From the NCBI RefSeq assembly GCF_022829605.1, contig NZ_JAKSYD010000238.1, positions 1-49,377 on the forward strand: 49,377 bases of DNA, in the 5' to 3' direction. Shown one piece after another: positions 1 to 8,046 of the stretch. The notes beneath the pieces are model-generated. The model saw only the letters and a list, made by a program, of their open reading frames with translations, searched no databases and was not told the origin of the DNA. This DNA comes from Methylobacterium sp. E-065. Lineage in GTDB: Bacteria; Pseudomonadota; Alphaproteobacteria; Rhizobiales; Beijerinckiaceae. Each line of letters begins with the position of its first letter. Position 1 is the stretch's first letter. The position numbers and the translations under genes are program-made.

Positions 1-433
1 CGGGCGCGAAGAACAGGCCATACTCCGCCAGAGCCGCGTTGAGCTGGTCCTTCACTACCCCCGCCTCGACGCGCGCCGTGCCGCGCACTGGGTTGATCGC
101 GAGGATGCGGTTCATGTGCCGTGAGAGATCGACCACGATCCCGTCCGTAAGGGACTGGCCATTGGTCCCGGTCCCGCCGCCGCGGGGGGCGATCCGCACT
201 GTGGCGAACCGCTCCTCGGCGAGCAGGGTCGCGATGCGCACGAGGTCGTCGCGGTTCCGCGGGAAGGCGATGGCCTGCGGCGTGATCTGGTAGATCGAGT
301 TGTCCGTGGCCAGCACGGTGCGGTCGGCCTCGGTCAGGGTGAGGTCACCTGCGAAGCCGCGCACGCGCAGCTCGGCGCAGAAGGTCGCGGTCAGCGACGG
401 CACCCGGGAGCTGGGTGGGAGGCGTGGGATCAT
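1..433 (-). CDS. ydiJ: D-2-hydroxyglutarate dehydrogenase, YdiJ-type FAD-linked oxidase (N-terminal part, runs off the left edge)
   Basis: The minus strand reads from an ATG at 433 without a stop to base 1, giving the first 144 residues. The start MIPRLPPSS, the segment TDNSIYQ, the glycine-rich FAD-binding motif PRGGGTGTNGQS (about residues 86-97), and SRHMNRI and VEAGVVKDQLN match what I know of E. coli YdiJ almost position by position. YdiJ is a long (about 1000 residue) cytosolic flavin and Fe-S enzyme that oxidises D-2-hydroxyglutarate; only the start of the FAD-binding domain is present here. It lies 5 bases after the stop of the MFS gene, so the two are probably one transcript in which the transporter brings in an organic acid. 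The C-terminal Fe-S half cannot be seen, so a related FAD-linked oxidase remains possible. Confidence 0.85.
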   Translation of the reverse strand, partial: MIPRLPPSSRVPSLTATFCAELRVRGFAGDLTLTEADRTVLATDNSIYQITPQAIAFPRNRDDLVRIATLLAEERFATVRIAPRGGGTGTNGQSLTDGIVVDLSRHMNRILAINPVRGTARVEAGVVKDQLNAALAEYGLFFAP

Positions 434-438
434 CGCGG

Positions 439-1764
439 TCACGCCGGGAGAGCGACGGGGATCGCTTCCCGCCGGATCTGCCGCCCCAGGGCCAGCATCA
501 TCAGGGCGCCGAGGAGGAGCATGCCCCCCACCGCCAGCAGCGGGGCGGTAAAGCCCCCGGAAAGCTCGCGGGTCACGCCGATCAGGTACGGGCCGGCGAA
601 GCCCCCCAGATTGCCGATGGAGACGATCATCGCGATCCCGCCCGCCGCGGCACGTCCGGTGAGGAAGCCGGAGGGAACAGCCCAAAAGGTCGCCGTGTAG
701 GAGTTGATGCCCATCACCGCGACACAGAGCGCTACGATGGTCAGAATTGGCGTCGAGGTCAGGGCGCTCGCGGTCAAGGCGGCCGCACCAAGAGCCAGGG
801 AAAGCGCCGGATAGATCGTGCGGTCGCTGCCCCGGTCGGACAGGCGACCCCACACCACCATGGCCACCGCGCCGCAGACATAAGGAATTGCTGCGACGAA
901 CCCGACCACGGAGCTCGCGAGGCCAAGTTGCTTGATGATCTGCGGCAGCCACAGGCCGACGCCAAGAGAGCCGACAATCGCGCAGAAGTTGATCGCCGCC
1001 AGCGTCAGCACTCGCCAGTTCCGCAGCGCCTGGGCTAGCGTCATGGGATGCTTCTTCTCGATCGCCGCCTTCTCTTCGGCGAGCGTGGCGACGAGGACCT
1101 CACGCTCGGCGGGCGTGAGCCATTGCGCCTTTTCCGGCCGGTCGGTGAGAACGAAGAGGCAGACAATACCGAGAACCACCGCCGGCAGGGCCTCGACGAT
1201 GAGGAGCCACTGCCATCCCGCGAGGCCGAAACCCTCGACCTGCACCAGCGCGCCGGAAATCGGCGAGCCGACGATGTTGGCGACGGGGATCCCGAGCAGG
1301 AACAGCGCGGTCGCCCGTGCCCGCACCGCCGAGGGAAACCATAGGCTGAGATAGAGGAAGACGCCGGGCACGAAGCCGGCCTCGCCGAGGCCGAGAAGAA
1401 ACCGGGCAATGCCGAATTGAACCGGCCCCGTCACGAAGGCAGTCGCCGCCGAAACGAGGCCCCAGGTGATCATGATCCGCGCGATCCAAATCCGGGCTCC
1501 GACGCGCATCATGATCAGATTGCTGGGGATCTCGGCGATGAAGTAGCCGAGGAAGAACAGCCCCGCGCCGATACCGAAGGACGTCGCGGTGAGCCCGATA
1601 TGCTCGTTCATCGTGAGCGCAGCGAAGCCGACATTCACGCGGTCAAGATAGCTGACCACGTAGCACAGGAAGAGAAACGGCAGGATCCGCCGCATCATCT
1701 TTCGGTGAAGGTTTCGCTCATCGACCGCATGGGCCGGAGCTTGGGCCTGTTGCCCTCTCGCCAT
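439..1764 (-). CDS. MFS transporter, anion:cation symporter (ACS) type
   Basis: A 441-residue inner-membrane protein with about 12 hydrophobic segments. The first helix carries the SYLDRVNVGFA signature of the ACS branch (tartrate, phthalate and sugar-acid carriers), followed by GYFIAEIPSNL and RFLLGLGEAGFVPG; a central loop with TDRPEKAQWL is also typical. A GTG at 1773 would add three residues, but the GGGAG ribosome site lies 8 bases before the ATG at 1764, so I prefer the latter. It precedes the YdiJ-type dehydrogenase by 5 bases and is divergent from an IclR-type regulator, which suggests uptake of a hydroxy acid or sugar acid under that regulator. The substrate cannot be read from the sequence. 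Confidence 0.88.
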   Translation of the reverse strand: MARGQQAQAPAHAVDERNLHRKMMRRILPFLFLCYVVSYLDRVNVGFAALTMNEHIGLTATSFGIGAGLFFLGYFIAEIPSNLIMMRVGARIWIARIMITWGLVSAATAFVTGPVQFGIARFLLGLGEAGFVPGVFLYLSLWFPSAVRARATALFLLGIPVANIVGSPISGALVQVEGFGLAGWQWLLIVEALPAVVLGIVCLFVLTDRPEKAQWLTPAEREVLVATLAEEKAAIEKKHPMTLAQALRNWRVLTLAAINFCAIVGSLGVGLWLPQIIKQLGLASSVVGFVAAIPYVCGAVAMVVWGRLSDRGSDRTIYPALSLALGAAALTASALTSTPILTIVALCVAVMGINSYTATFWAVPSGFLTGRAAAGGIAMIVSIGNLGGFAGPYLIGVTRELSGGFTAPLLAVGGMLLLGALMMLALGRQIRREAIPVALPA

Positions 1765-1791
1765 GACGTCCACTCCCGAATCGCCATTTTT

Positions 1792-1804
1792 GAAACGGCG
1801 TTTC
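1792..1804. promoter_or_regulatory. Palindrome GAAAC-ggc-GTTTC, likely IclR-family operator
   Basis: A 5-bp dyad with a 3-base centre in the 174-base gap between the MFS gene and the IclR gene. Its arms match the core of the KdgR operator (TGAAACA..TGTTTCA), and KdgR is an IclR-family protein. The site is 28 bases from the MFS start, where it would block transcription of the MFS-ydiJ unit. The link to the neighbouring regulator is inference. Confidence 0.6.
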
Positions 1805-1938
1805 GTTTTTAATCGCGTATACGACGGGGGTTGTCAACGATGCCGTGGGCAAAGCGGCCTCACGCCTTGGTGACCAGGGGGCCGATGGCTATGGACTGCT
1901 GATCCCGAACTTCGTGACACCGGAACGAGCACAAAGAG

Positions 1939-2643
1939 ATGGCCAAGGAGGTGCGCGCGCGTCCCAATCTTGAAGGGGTAGCTTCGGCCGATCGGGTGCT
2001 GACGGTGCTCACCGCGTTCCGGCGGGGCGACGACGCCCTGGAACTTTCCGATCTCGCCCGCCGCACGTCGCTCGTGAAGAGCACGATCATGCGGCTGTGT
2101 ATCTCGCTGGAGAAGTTCGACTTGATCGAGCGTCTGGACGACGGTCGCTACCGCCTCGGCGTCGAGGCGGCGCGGATCGGCTCGGTTTACCAGCAATCCT
2201 TCGCCCTGGAGGAGCGGATCGTCCCCGTACTGGAACGGCTCGCGACGGAGTCGCTGGAGACGGCTTCGTTCTATATCCGCCGGGGCAACCAGCGGCTGTG
2301 TCTGTTCAGGGCCGACTCGCCGTCGCCGTTGCGGATGAACGTCCGCCCCGGCGACATGCGGCCGATGGACGAGTCCGCGATTGCTCAGGTCTTAAGGTTT
2401 TTCAGCGATCGAAGGGCTTCGGAACAGTTGGCGATCGACGTGCCCCTATACACTTCCGGTATCACCGACCCGCATGTCGCTTCGGTCGCGATGCCGGTAT
2501 TTGGGACCGAGCAACGGTTGATCGGTGCCATCGCCCTATCCGGTCCAGCGTCCCGGCTGACGTTGGAGCAAGCCGAGGCGCTCAAGCCTCGGCTACGGGA
2601 AGCCGGTCAGCGCCTCTCATCTGAACTCGGAGCACAGCTTTAA
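1939..2643 (+). CDS. IclR-family transcriptional regulator
   Basis: A 234-residue protein with an N-terminal winged helix (about residues 14-75; SADRVLTVLTAF, LSDLARRTSLVKSTIMRL, DGRYRLG) followed by the effector-binding IclR domain (FYIRRGNQRLCLFRADSP, VASVAMPVFG, GAIALSGPASRL). Length and domain order are those of the family. It is divergent from the MFS-ydiJ pair with a KdgR-like palindrome between, so it probably represses that unit until a small acid binds its C-terminal domain. The sequence before the ATG (acaaagag) is a weak ribosome site; no better start is in frame. Confidence 0.88.
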   Translation: MAKEVRARPNLEGVASADRVLTVLTAFRRGDDALELSDLARRTSLVKSTIMRLCISLEKFDLIERLDDGRYRLGVEAARIGSVYQQSFALEERIVPVLERLATESLETASFYIRRGNQRLCLFRADSPSPLRMNVRPGDMRPMDESAIAQVLRFFSDRRASEQLAIDVPLYTSGITDPHVASVAMPVFGTEQRLIGAIALSGPASRLTLEQAEALKPRLREAGQRLSSELGAQL

Positions 2644-2789
2644 TAAAGTTCGCGGCCCAGCAGGCAAGCTTGACGAGGAGCGCTGCGTTTCTTTGGTGAG
2701 CCTCAACATTGATGTCCGATTATGGGTCCAAACAACCGGCGAGCAGACATTCCGCTTTCGGCCAGATTACGCCATGCCGGATCGCTAAT

Positions 2790-2821
2790 GCGCGCAAAAC
2801 CGGTCGTTCGGTTTTGCGCGC
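2790..2821. repeat. Perfect 13-bp inverted repeat, 6-base loop
   Basis: GCGCGCAAAACCG at 2790-2802 is followed by gtcgtt and the exact complement at 2809-2821. No T run follows on either strand, so it is not a normal intrinsic terminator. It sits where similarity between the two copies of the degenerate element ends, as if it were inserted or a scar. Confidence 0.8.
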
Positions 2822-2834
2822 AACTCGGACACTT

Positions 2835-3360
2835 GGATTATGTGCGGCTCGCTCGACGATCAGGTACAGGTCGCGAGTCGTACGCGAACGCTTTCGCCCG
2901 CTCAGCGTTTCAACCTCGGCCATGATCGTTGCACACCGTAGGCTGCCGCTGATACGGATGTTGGCCGCCTAGGCCAGGGCGATGGCCTCAACGTGCTGTG
3001 AGTCCGACGCCTTACGGATGTTCAAGCCGGCCCCTCTGCAGCCAGCTTGCGCGGTCGAGCGACCGCGATCCGGCACCGTCGACCTGATGCAGGAAGAGTT
3101 CGGCGTCGGCAGCTACTGCTTCGCGGCTTTCAGCTGCAGCGCTGGCTTGTTTATCTTTGGCAGGCCCACTTCCAGGCTTGGCAGCAGTCGGCCTATCGGC
3201 CGCTTTCACCGGCTCGGGACGGCAACGCAGCAAGTTTGCAGGGGAGGGGAGGACGAGGTCAGGCAAACCGAAACGCTGGAACCGTACCTTTGAGCAGGGT
3301 CTAGCTAAGTCCGAGCTGATGGCCGCTCCTTGGTTTGGGTGCGGCGCCGGGTCAGTATGA
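2835..3360 (-). pseudogene. Degenerate gene remnant, copy 1 (homologous to 14970-15590)
   Basis: The minus strand holds broken reading frames that can be aligned by eye with the region at 15 kb: MAEVETLSGRKRSRTT with DLYLIVER here, MAELETLSGRKRSRTT with DLHFIVER there, and AVAADAELFLHQV against AVAADAGRFLHQV. The upstream part is Ala/Pro-rich (a low-complexity segment), and a G-rich stretch near 3240-3300 also matches. In-frame stops and shifts separate the pieces, so it is not expressed as one protein. I do not recognise the family. The bases 2644-2834 before it hold only the hairpin described separately; nothing else is visible. Confidence 0.6.
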
Positions 3361-3384
3361 ATAGGTTTCGCGCCGAAGCTGGGT

Positions 3385-4098
3385 TCAGGCGAGAATGTTG
3401 ACGGCGCGGGCGGCGACGAGCGCCACGGTCAGCAGCGAGACCAGCGCCTCGGCCATCATCAGTAACTTGGCGCGCGCCGTCAGTGGCAGCGTGTCAGTGG
3501 GTGAGAAAGCGGTCGCGTTGGTGAACGCTAAGAACAAGTAATCTATAAAGCCCGGAACGAATTGCGCCCGCGCTTCAGCCGATCCGAAGGTCATCTGCGG
3601 GAACAGAAAGTCGGGATCTCGCGCGCTCGGGTGGCCTCGCAGAGCCGCACCACCGCGATCTGTCGTCCAGAACCACAGGGCGAAGATCACGACATTGGTG
3701 CCCCAGATATTGAGGGCATCCACGAGCAAGGTTGAGCCGCCAGCTGCCTTGCCGTTCAGGAGAGCGTGGACCAGGGCTGCGAGGGCGGCGGTGTTCGCCA
3801 TGGTGACAAGCGCTGTCATGAAGAATGCCATCATGCGGATCAGGCGATGATGGTGGTGAACCTCGGCCCAGTGTGCGTCTGTCGTGGCGCGCCGCGCCCG
3901 ACCCTGGTTCCGAGCCGTGGCGGCCGACAGTGGCACCAGCAGCACGAGTTCGAGCGTTGGGGCGAGCCAGCGGGGTCCGAGCGAGAAGTCATTCACAACG
4001 AGCCATTGAAGGCCAGCTACGCAAGCTATGGCGCTCCGCGCTAACCAGAAGTCCAGGGCTCTTGTCCGAACACGATCAGGGTGCGGCGGCCTCACCAT
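3385..4098 (-). CDS. Multi-pass membrane protein, DUF1345-like
   Basis: A 237-residue protein with five or six hydrophobic segments. The C-terminal part, PGFIDYLFLAFTNATAFSPTDT followed by a last helix MMAEALVSLLTVALVAA, resembles DUF1345-type and ion-channel-like membrane proteins. An upstream extension to 4368 lies entirely over recD2 and is Arg/Gln-rich, so I start at the ATG at 4098, which has AGGGGA eight bases before it. It is 98 bases downstream of the recD2 stop on the same strand. Function unknown; inner-membrane location follows from the helices. Confidence 0.7.
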   Translation of the reverse strand: MVRPPHPDRVRTRALDFWLARSAIACVAGLQWLVVNDFSLGPRWLAPTLELVLLVPLSAATARNQGRARRATTDAHWAEVHHHHRLIRMMAFFMTALVTMANTAALAALVHALLNGKAAGGSTLLVDALNIWGTNVVIFALWFWTTDRGGAALRGHPSARDPDFLFPQMTFGSAEARAQFVPGFIDYLFLAFTNATAFSPTDTLPLTARAKLLMMAEALVSLLTVALVAARAVNILA

Positions 4099-4189
4099 CG
4101 ACGACGTCCCCTGACCAGCTGTGCAACTGAGGCGAGCTGCCCCTAACGCTTTTTGCCCAACTCGGCGGCGATGCCCTTGGTCATTCGTG

Positions 4190-4209
4190 ACAGCCGCTAC
4201 AGCGGCTGT
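4190..4209 (-). terminator. Hairpin overlapping the recD2 stop codon
   Basis: ACAGCCGC, loop TGTA read on the minus strand, then GCGGCTGT: an 8-bp perfect stem whose loop contains the recD2 TAG. There is no T run directly after it, so it may slow or end transcription weakly before the membrane-protein gene rather than act as a strong terminator. Confidence 0.4.
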
Positions 4210-6401
4210 GCTGTTGCCCTGAGCCATTCCCGAAGCTTGGTCCAGCGCGGCCGCATGTTGCCGCCGCGAACCGCGATCCCGAGCGCCTTGCGCTGCACGA
4301 GCAGGACGACGAGTCGCTTGCCGCGGGTCACCCCCGTGTACAGGAGGTTCCTCGCCAGCATGGTCCAATGCTGCATGGCGAGCGGGATCACCACCGCCGA
4401 GTACTCCGAGCCCTGTGATTTGTGGATGGTCGTGGCGTAGGCCGGTACCAGCGTGTCGAGCTCGCCATAGGGGTAGACCACCTCCCGCCCGTCGAAATCG
4501 ACGATCACCGCCCCCTCGTCTTCATCGATGCGTGCCACCGTGCCGAGATCGCCGTTGAACACCTCGCGGTCGTAGTCGTTCTGGCTCTCCATCACCCGGT
4601 CCCCTGGCGAGAAGCGCCAGCCGAACCGCTCTACCGAGACAGAGGGGTTCGGGTTCAGTACCGCCTGCAGCTCATGGTTGAGGTTGCGCGCGCCGAGCAC
4701 GCCGCGCTGCATCGGCGTCAGCACCTGCACTTCGCGGACAGGGTCGAGGCCGAAGCGGGCCGGGATGCGCTTGGTAACCACCTCGATCAGCGTCGCCACC
4801 GCGGGCTCGGGCTCGTCGATCTCGATCAGGTGGAAGTCGCTGTCCGCGCCCCGGGCGGCTGGCTCGGGCATCTTGCCGGCGTTGATCCGGTGCGCGTTCA
4901 TGACGATCCGACTCTCGGCCGCCTGCCGAAACACCTCAGTGAGGCGCGCCACCGGGATAGCCCCCGAGGCGATGACGTCCGCCAAGACCTGCCCAGGCCC
5001 AACAGAGGGCAGCTGGTCAACGTCGCCGACGAGGAGCAGCGCAGCGTGCTCCGGGATCGCCTTGGTCAGGGCATTCATCAGCGGCACATCGACCATCGAG
5101 GTCTCATCGATCACTAGCAGGTCGCAGGCGAGCGGGTTGTCCTCGTTGCGCGAGAAGCCGCCGTGCTTCGGATCGATCTCCAGCAGGCGGTGGATCGTCT
5201 TGGCCTCCAGCCCGGTCTGCTCAGTCATGCGCTTGGCCGCCCGGCCGGTTGGGGCGGCGAGCAGCACCTGCACGCCTTTCGCCCGCAGGATGCGCAGGAT
5301 CGTGTCGAGCGTCGAAGTCTTGCCCACGCCCGGACCGCCGGTGATCACCGCGAGCTTGGCGCCGAGCGCGAGCCGCACGGCTTCCCCTTGCGAGGGCGAG
5401 AGCGTCTTTCCAGTCTTCTCTTGAACCCAGGGCAGCGCCCGAGCGAGATCAATCTCGGGCCAGGGCGGCGTGCCTTTCGTTCGGCGAAGCAACCGCTCGG
5501 CAATCATTCGCTCGGCGGCGTGCAGCCCGGCCAGGAAGATGCACGCCTTATCGCCGAGGATGTCCTGCACGACTTCGCCGGTCTCCAGCACGTCGAGCAA
5601 GGCCGAGCGGATCAGCGTCGCCTCGACGCCGAGCAATTCGCCCGCGAGCTTGATCAACTCCGCCACAGGTAGCGCACAGTGTCCCCCGTCAGTCGCCGTC
5701 TGCAGGGCAAACGAGATGCCCGCGCGCAGCCGCTGCGGCGCCTCCGGGGTCAGCCCGAGCTTCATCGCAATAGCGTCGGCGGTCTTGAAGCCGATGCCTC
5801 GGATGTCCTTGGCCAGCCGATAGGGATCCTCGGTCATGACCACGATGGCCTCGTGGCCGTAGGTCTTGAAGATCCGCACCGCCCGTGCCGTTCCGACACC
5901 GTGGGCATGCAGGAACAGCATGATCTCGCGCACGGCCTTCTGCTCGGCCCAGCCCGCGATGATACGGGCGGCGCGCTTCGGACCGATGCCGGCGACCTCG
6001 GGCAGGCGCTGCGGCTCAGCCTCGATGATCTCGAACGTGCCTTCCCCGAAGGCCGCGACGATGCGCTTGGCCATGGCCGGACCGATGCCGCGCATGTGGC
6101 CCGACGCGAGGTACTTCTCGATGCCCTCGACCCCGGTGGGGGGCGTGACCTTGAGGGTATCGGCCTTGAATTGCACGCCGTGCTGGCGATCCGTGTGCCA
6201 GATACCGGTGGCGGTGATCCACTCGCCAGCCGCGATGGCGGGGGCATGGCCGATCACCGGCACGAGATCGCGCTTACCCCGCGCCTGGACCTTGAGCACG
6301 CAGAAGCCGGTCTCGGGGCTGTGGAAGGTGACGCGCTCGATGGTGCCGGCCAGCGCCTCGATCTCTGGACCGGCCGAGCCGGGGAATGCGCGCGCAGCCA
6401 C
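4197..6401 (-). CDS. recD2: RecD2-type DNA helicase (ATP-dependent, 5'-3')
   Basis: A 734-residue protein with the RecD2 plan: an OB-like N-terminal part (AGTIERVTFHSPETGFCVLKV), tandem helix-hairpin-helix units (GHMRGIGPAMAKRIV, VAGIGPKRAARII, IRGIGFKTADAIA), then a superfamily 1B helicase core with Walker A GGPGVGKTST (about residue 352), Walker B LLVIDETSM (about 430), GDVDQLPSVGPG, and C-terminal motif ATTIHKSQGSEY. It is not the RecBCD subunit, since no RecB or RecC is nearby and the HhH region is present. The start is GTG; an in-frame TAG lies five codons upstream, and the next AGGA is 13 bases away, so expression may be low. Role: cytosolic DNA repair and replication-fork processing. 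Confidence 0.93.
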   Translation of the reverse strand: MAARAFPGSAGPEIEALAGTIERVTFHSPETGFCVLKVQARGKRDLVPVIGHAPAIAAGEWITATGIWHTDRQHGVQFKADTLKVTPPTGVEGIEKYLASGHMRGIGPAMAKRIVAAFGEGTFEIIEAEPQRLPEVAGIGPKRAARIIAGWAEQKAVREIMLFLHAHGVGTARAVRIFKTYGHEAIVVMTEDPYRLAKDIRGIGFKTADAIAMKLGLTPEAPQRLRAGISFALQTATDGGHCALPVAELIKLAGELLGVEATLIRSALLDVLETGEVVQDILGDKACIFLAGLHAAERMIAERLLRRTKGTPPWPEIDLARALPWVQEKTGKTLSPSQGEAVRLALGAKLAVITGGPGVGKTSTLDTILRILRAKGVQVLLAAPTGRAAKRMTEQTGLEAKTIHRLLEIDPKHGGFSRNEDNPLACDLLVIDETSMVDVPLMNALTKAIPEHAALLLVGDVDQLPSVGPGQVLADVIASGAIPVARLTEVFRQAAESRIVMNAHRINAGKMPEPAARGADSDFHLIEIDEPEPAVATLIEVVTKRIPARFGLDPVREVQVLTPMQRGVLGARNLNHELQAVLNPNPSVSVERFGWRFSPGDRVMESQNDYDREVFNGDLGTVARIDEDEGAVIVDFDGREVVYPYGELDTLVPAYATTIHKSQGSEYSAVVIPLAMQHWTMLARNLLYTGVTRGKRLVVLLVQRKALGIAVRGGNMRPRWTKLREWLRATAQPL

Positions 6402-6556
6402 GGCGGCTATGAGATCCTACGGGCCTGCCTCGGAGATCGACGCCTCGATGCTGTACGAGCCGTTTCTGCAGTATGGGCCGCCGCTCACATGCTGTCATGG
6501 TGCGGATCGACACAGCAGGCAGTGTCGGCGTGCATTCAGTCTGCGAGACACCAGCT

Positions 6557-7405
6557 ATGTTCGATGTGACGAAGATGCTGGCTAATGCGCTCGGCGAGCA
6601 CCTCGCGCTGACTTACCAGCGCACTTTCGGTAGCCGCGAGCCACGTTTTGCCGAGGTGATCGAGGCGTCTGCACGTCTGACCATCGAGCGCATCGTCGGT
6701 AGCGATGCGCTCTACCACGATGGCGATCATACCGCCCTCGTCACCCTCGTGGCTCAGGACATCCTGCGCGGCCGGTTCCTCGACAAGGGGATCACGCCGG
6801 AGGATTGGCTGCACATGATCCTGGCCGCCCTGTACCATGACATCGGCTACGTGCGTGGTGTTTGTTCAGGTGACCGGGCGAATGCCTTCGTCATCGATGC
6901 GCAGGGCACAACCGTCGGTTTGCCGCGGGGAGCCTCGGACGCGGCGCTGGCGCCCTACCACATCGAACGCTCGAAGCTGGCGGTACAGGAGCGCTTCGGC
7001 ACGCATGATCTCGTCGATGCCCCGCGGGTGATGCGCGCCCTTGAGCTGACCCGCTTTCCCGTGCCCGCGGACGACGAGCACCGCGAGACCGGGACCGAAG
7101 CCGACCTGTTGCTTGCGGCCGACCTGATCGGACAACTCGGCGATCCGCTATACCCCCGCAAACTGAACGCACTGTTCCACGAGTTCGCCGAGGTCTGCCT
7201 CGACGACCAACTCGGCTATGCCAACTCGGCTGACCTTGCAGAGCGGTATCCGGCGTTCTTCTAGGGTAAGATCGAGCCGGTCATCGGGGATGCAGTCCGC
7301 TTTCTCGATCTCACTGTTGAGGGGCGGAGCTGGGTGGCCAACCTCTACAGTCATGTGTTCGCGATTGAGCATGACCGGCGTCGCATGGGACCGCACCCAG
7401 GCTGA
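6557..7405 (+). pseudogene. HD-domain phosphohydrolase-like gene interrupted by an amber codon
   Basis: The ATG at 6557 opens a frame with the metal-binding HD pattern (ALYHDGDHTA near residue 52 and LAALYHDIGYVRG near 92), typical of metal-dependent phosphohydrolases. The frame meets TAG at 7262-7264 after RYPAFF. The same frame then continues for 46 codons with protein-like content (GKIEPVIGDAVRFLDLTVEG, then VANLYSHVFAIEHDRRRMGP) to TGA at 7403-7405. A single change of TGG to TAG explains this. The truncated product is 235 residues and keeps the HD residues, so it could still fold. The gene is divergent from recD2. A longer upstream start at 6473 has no support. Confidence 0.75.
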
Positions 7406-7599
7406 GCCGCAGAAGTAGTCCTCAGCACAAGCGATAGTGATAATAACGTTCGACAAGCACCACGCTCACGCCATTAGGTATCGTCGGCTTTGTGCCCAAT
7501 TCGGTCATCAAGCTAGCGTCGACAATGCCTTATGAGCGGACGCGATCTAACAAGCACGGAGGCCTGAGAACGCCGGACAAATCCGTAGTGAGCGAGTTA

Positions 7600-8010
7600 G
7601 GCGGGTATAGACGCGCTCGTACCCGACGACCTCTGGCGGTGGTCGGACCGCTTCTGCCATCCGAGATTGAGCAGCCGAATGGCGGGAGGCCGCGCGTCTC
7701 GGACCAGGCGGCGCTGGCAGGCATCATCCTGATCCTGCGTACCGGCATGCAGTGGAAGCATCTACCGCGTTCCGGGGTTGGCTGCAGCGGCAAGACGAGT
7801 CCGCGGCGGCTCGGCGGCCCCGCACCGCGCGAAACTGGCGCAGCTTCAGGATGGCGATGTGCCCGATTGGTCGCGCGCAGTCCTCGACAGTGCCAGCCTA
7901 TAGGCAAAGTGGCCCCCTCGAGGGGTCCGGGCCCGATGGACCGCGGCCTCGTTCCTGCAAGTCTGCGGGTTGCCAGGTCCGGCAATGGTACTGGACCACC
8001 GCGAGCGGTT
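7600..8010 (+). pseudogene. Decayed IS5-family transposase fragment
   Basis: The stretch encodes, across shifted frames, pieces of an IS5-type transposase: an N-terminal DUF4096-like segment (VVGPLLPSEIEQPNGGRPRV, then LILRTGMQWKHLP), then WSRAVLDSASL followed by a stop, then GPGPMDRG in another frame. Large parts of the DDE domain are missing. It lies directly before the binding-protein gene, so an insertion has replaced whatever promoter that gene had. The bases from 7406 to 7600 hold no recognisable gene. Confidence 0.65.
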
Positions 8011-8046
8011 GTCCGACCGCCGCCCGCGCAGAGTGGGACTTGTCCG

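Noticed and set aside
415..1038. Plus-strand frame over the MFS gene
   Set aside because: Rich in Arg, Gly and His, with no motif; it is the reverse image of the clear MFS transporter.
2644..3384. CRISPR array or RNA gene in the disturbed region
   Set aside because: No regular repeat-spacer pattern; matches are to the second remnant copy only.
3385..4368. 327-residue form of the membrane protein
   Set aside because: The first 90 residues lie over recD2 and are low-complexity; the ATG at 4098 has a ribosome site.
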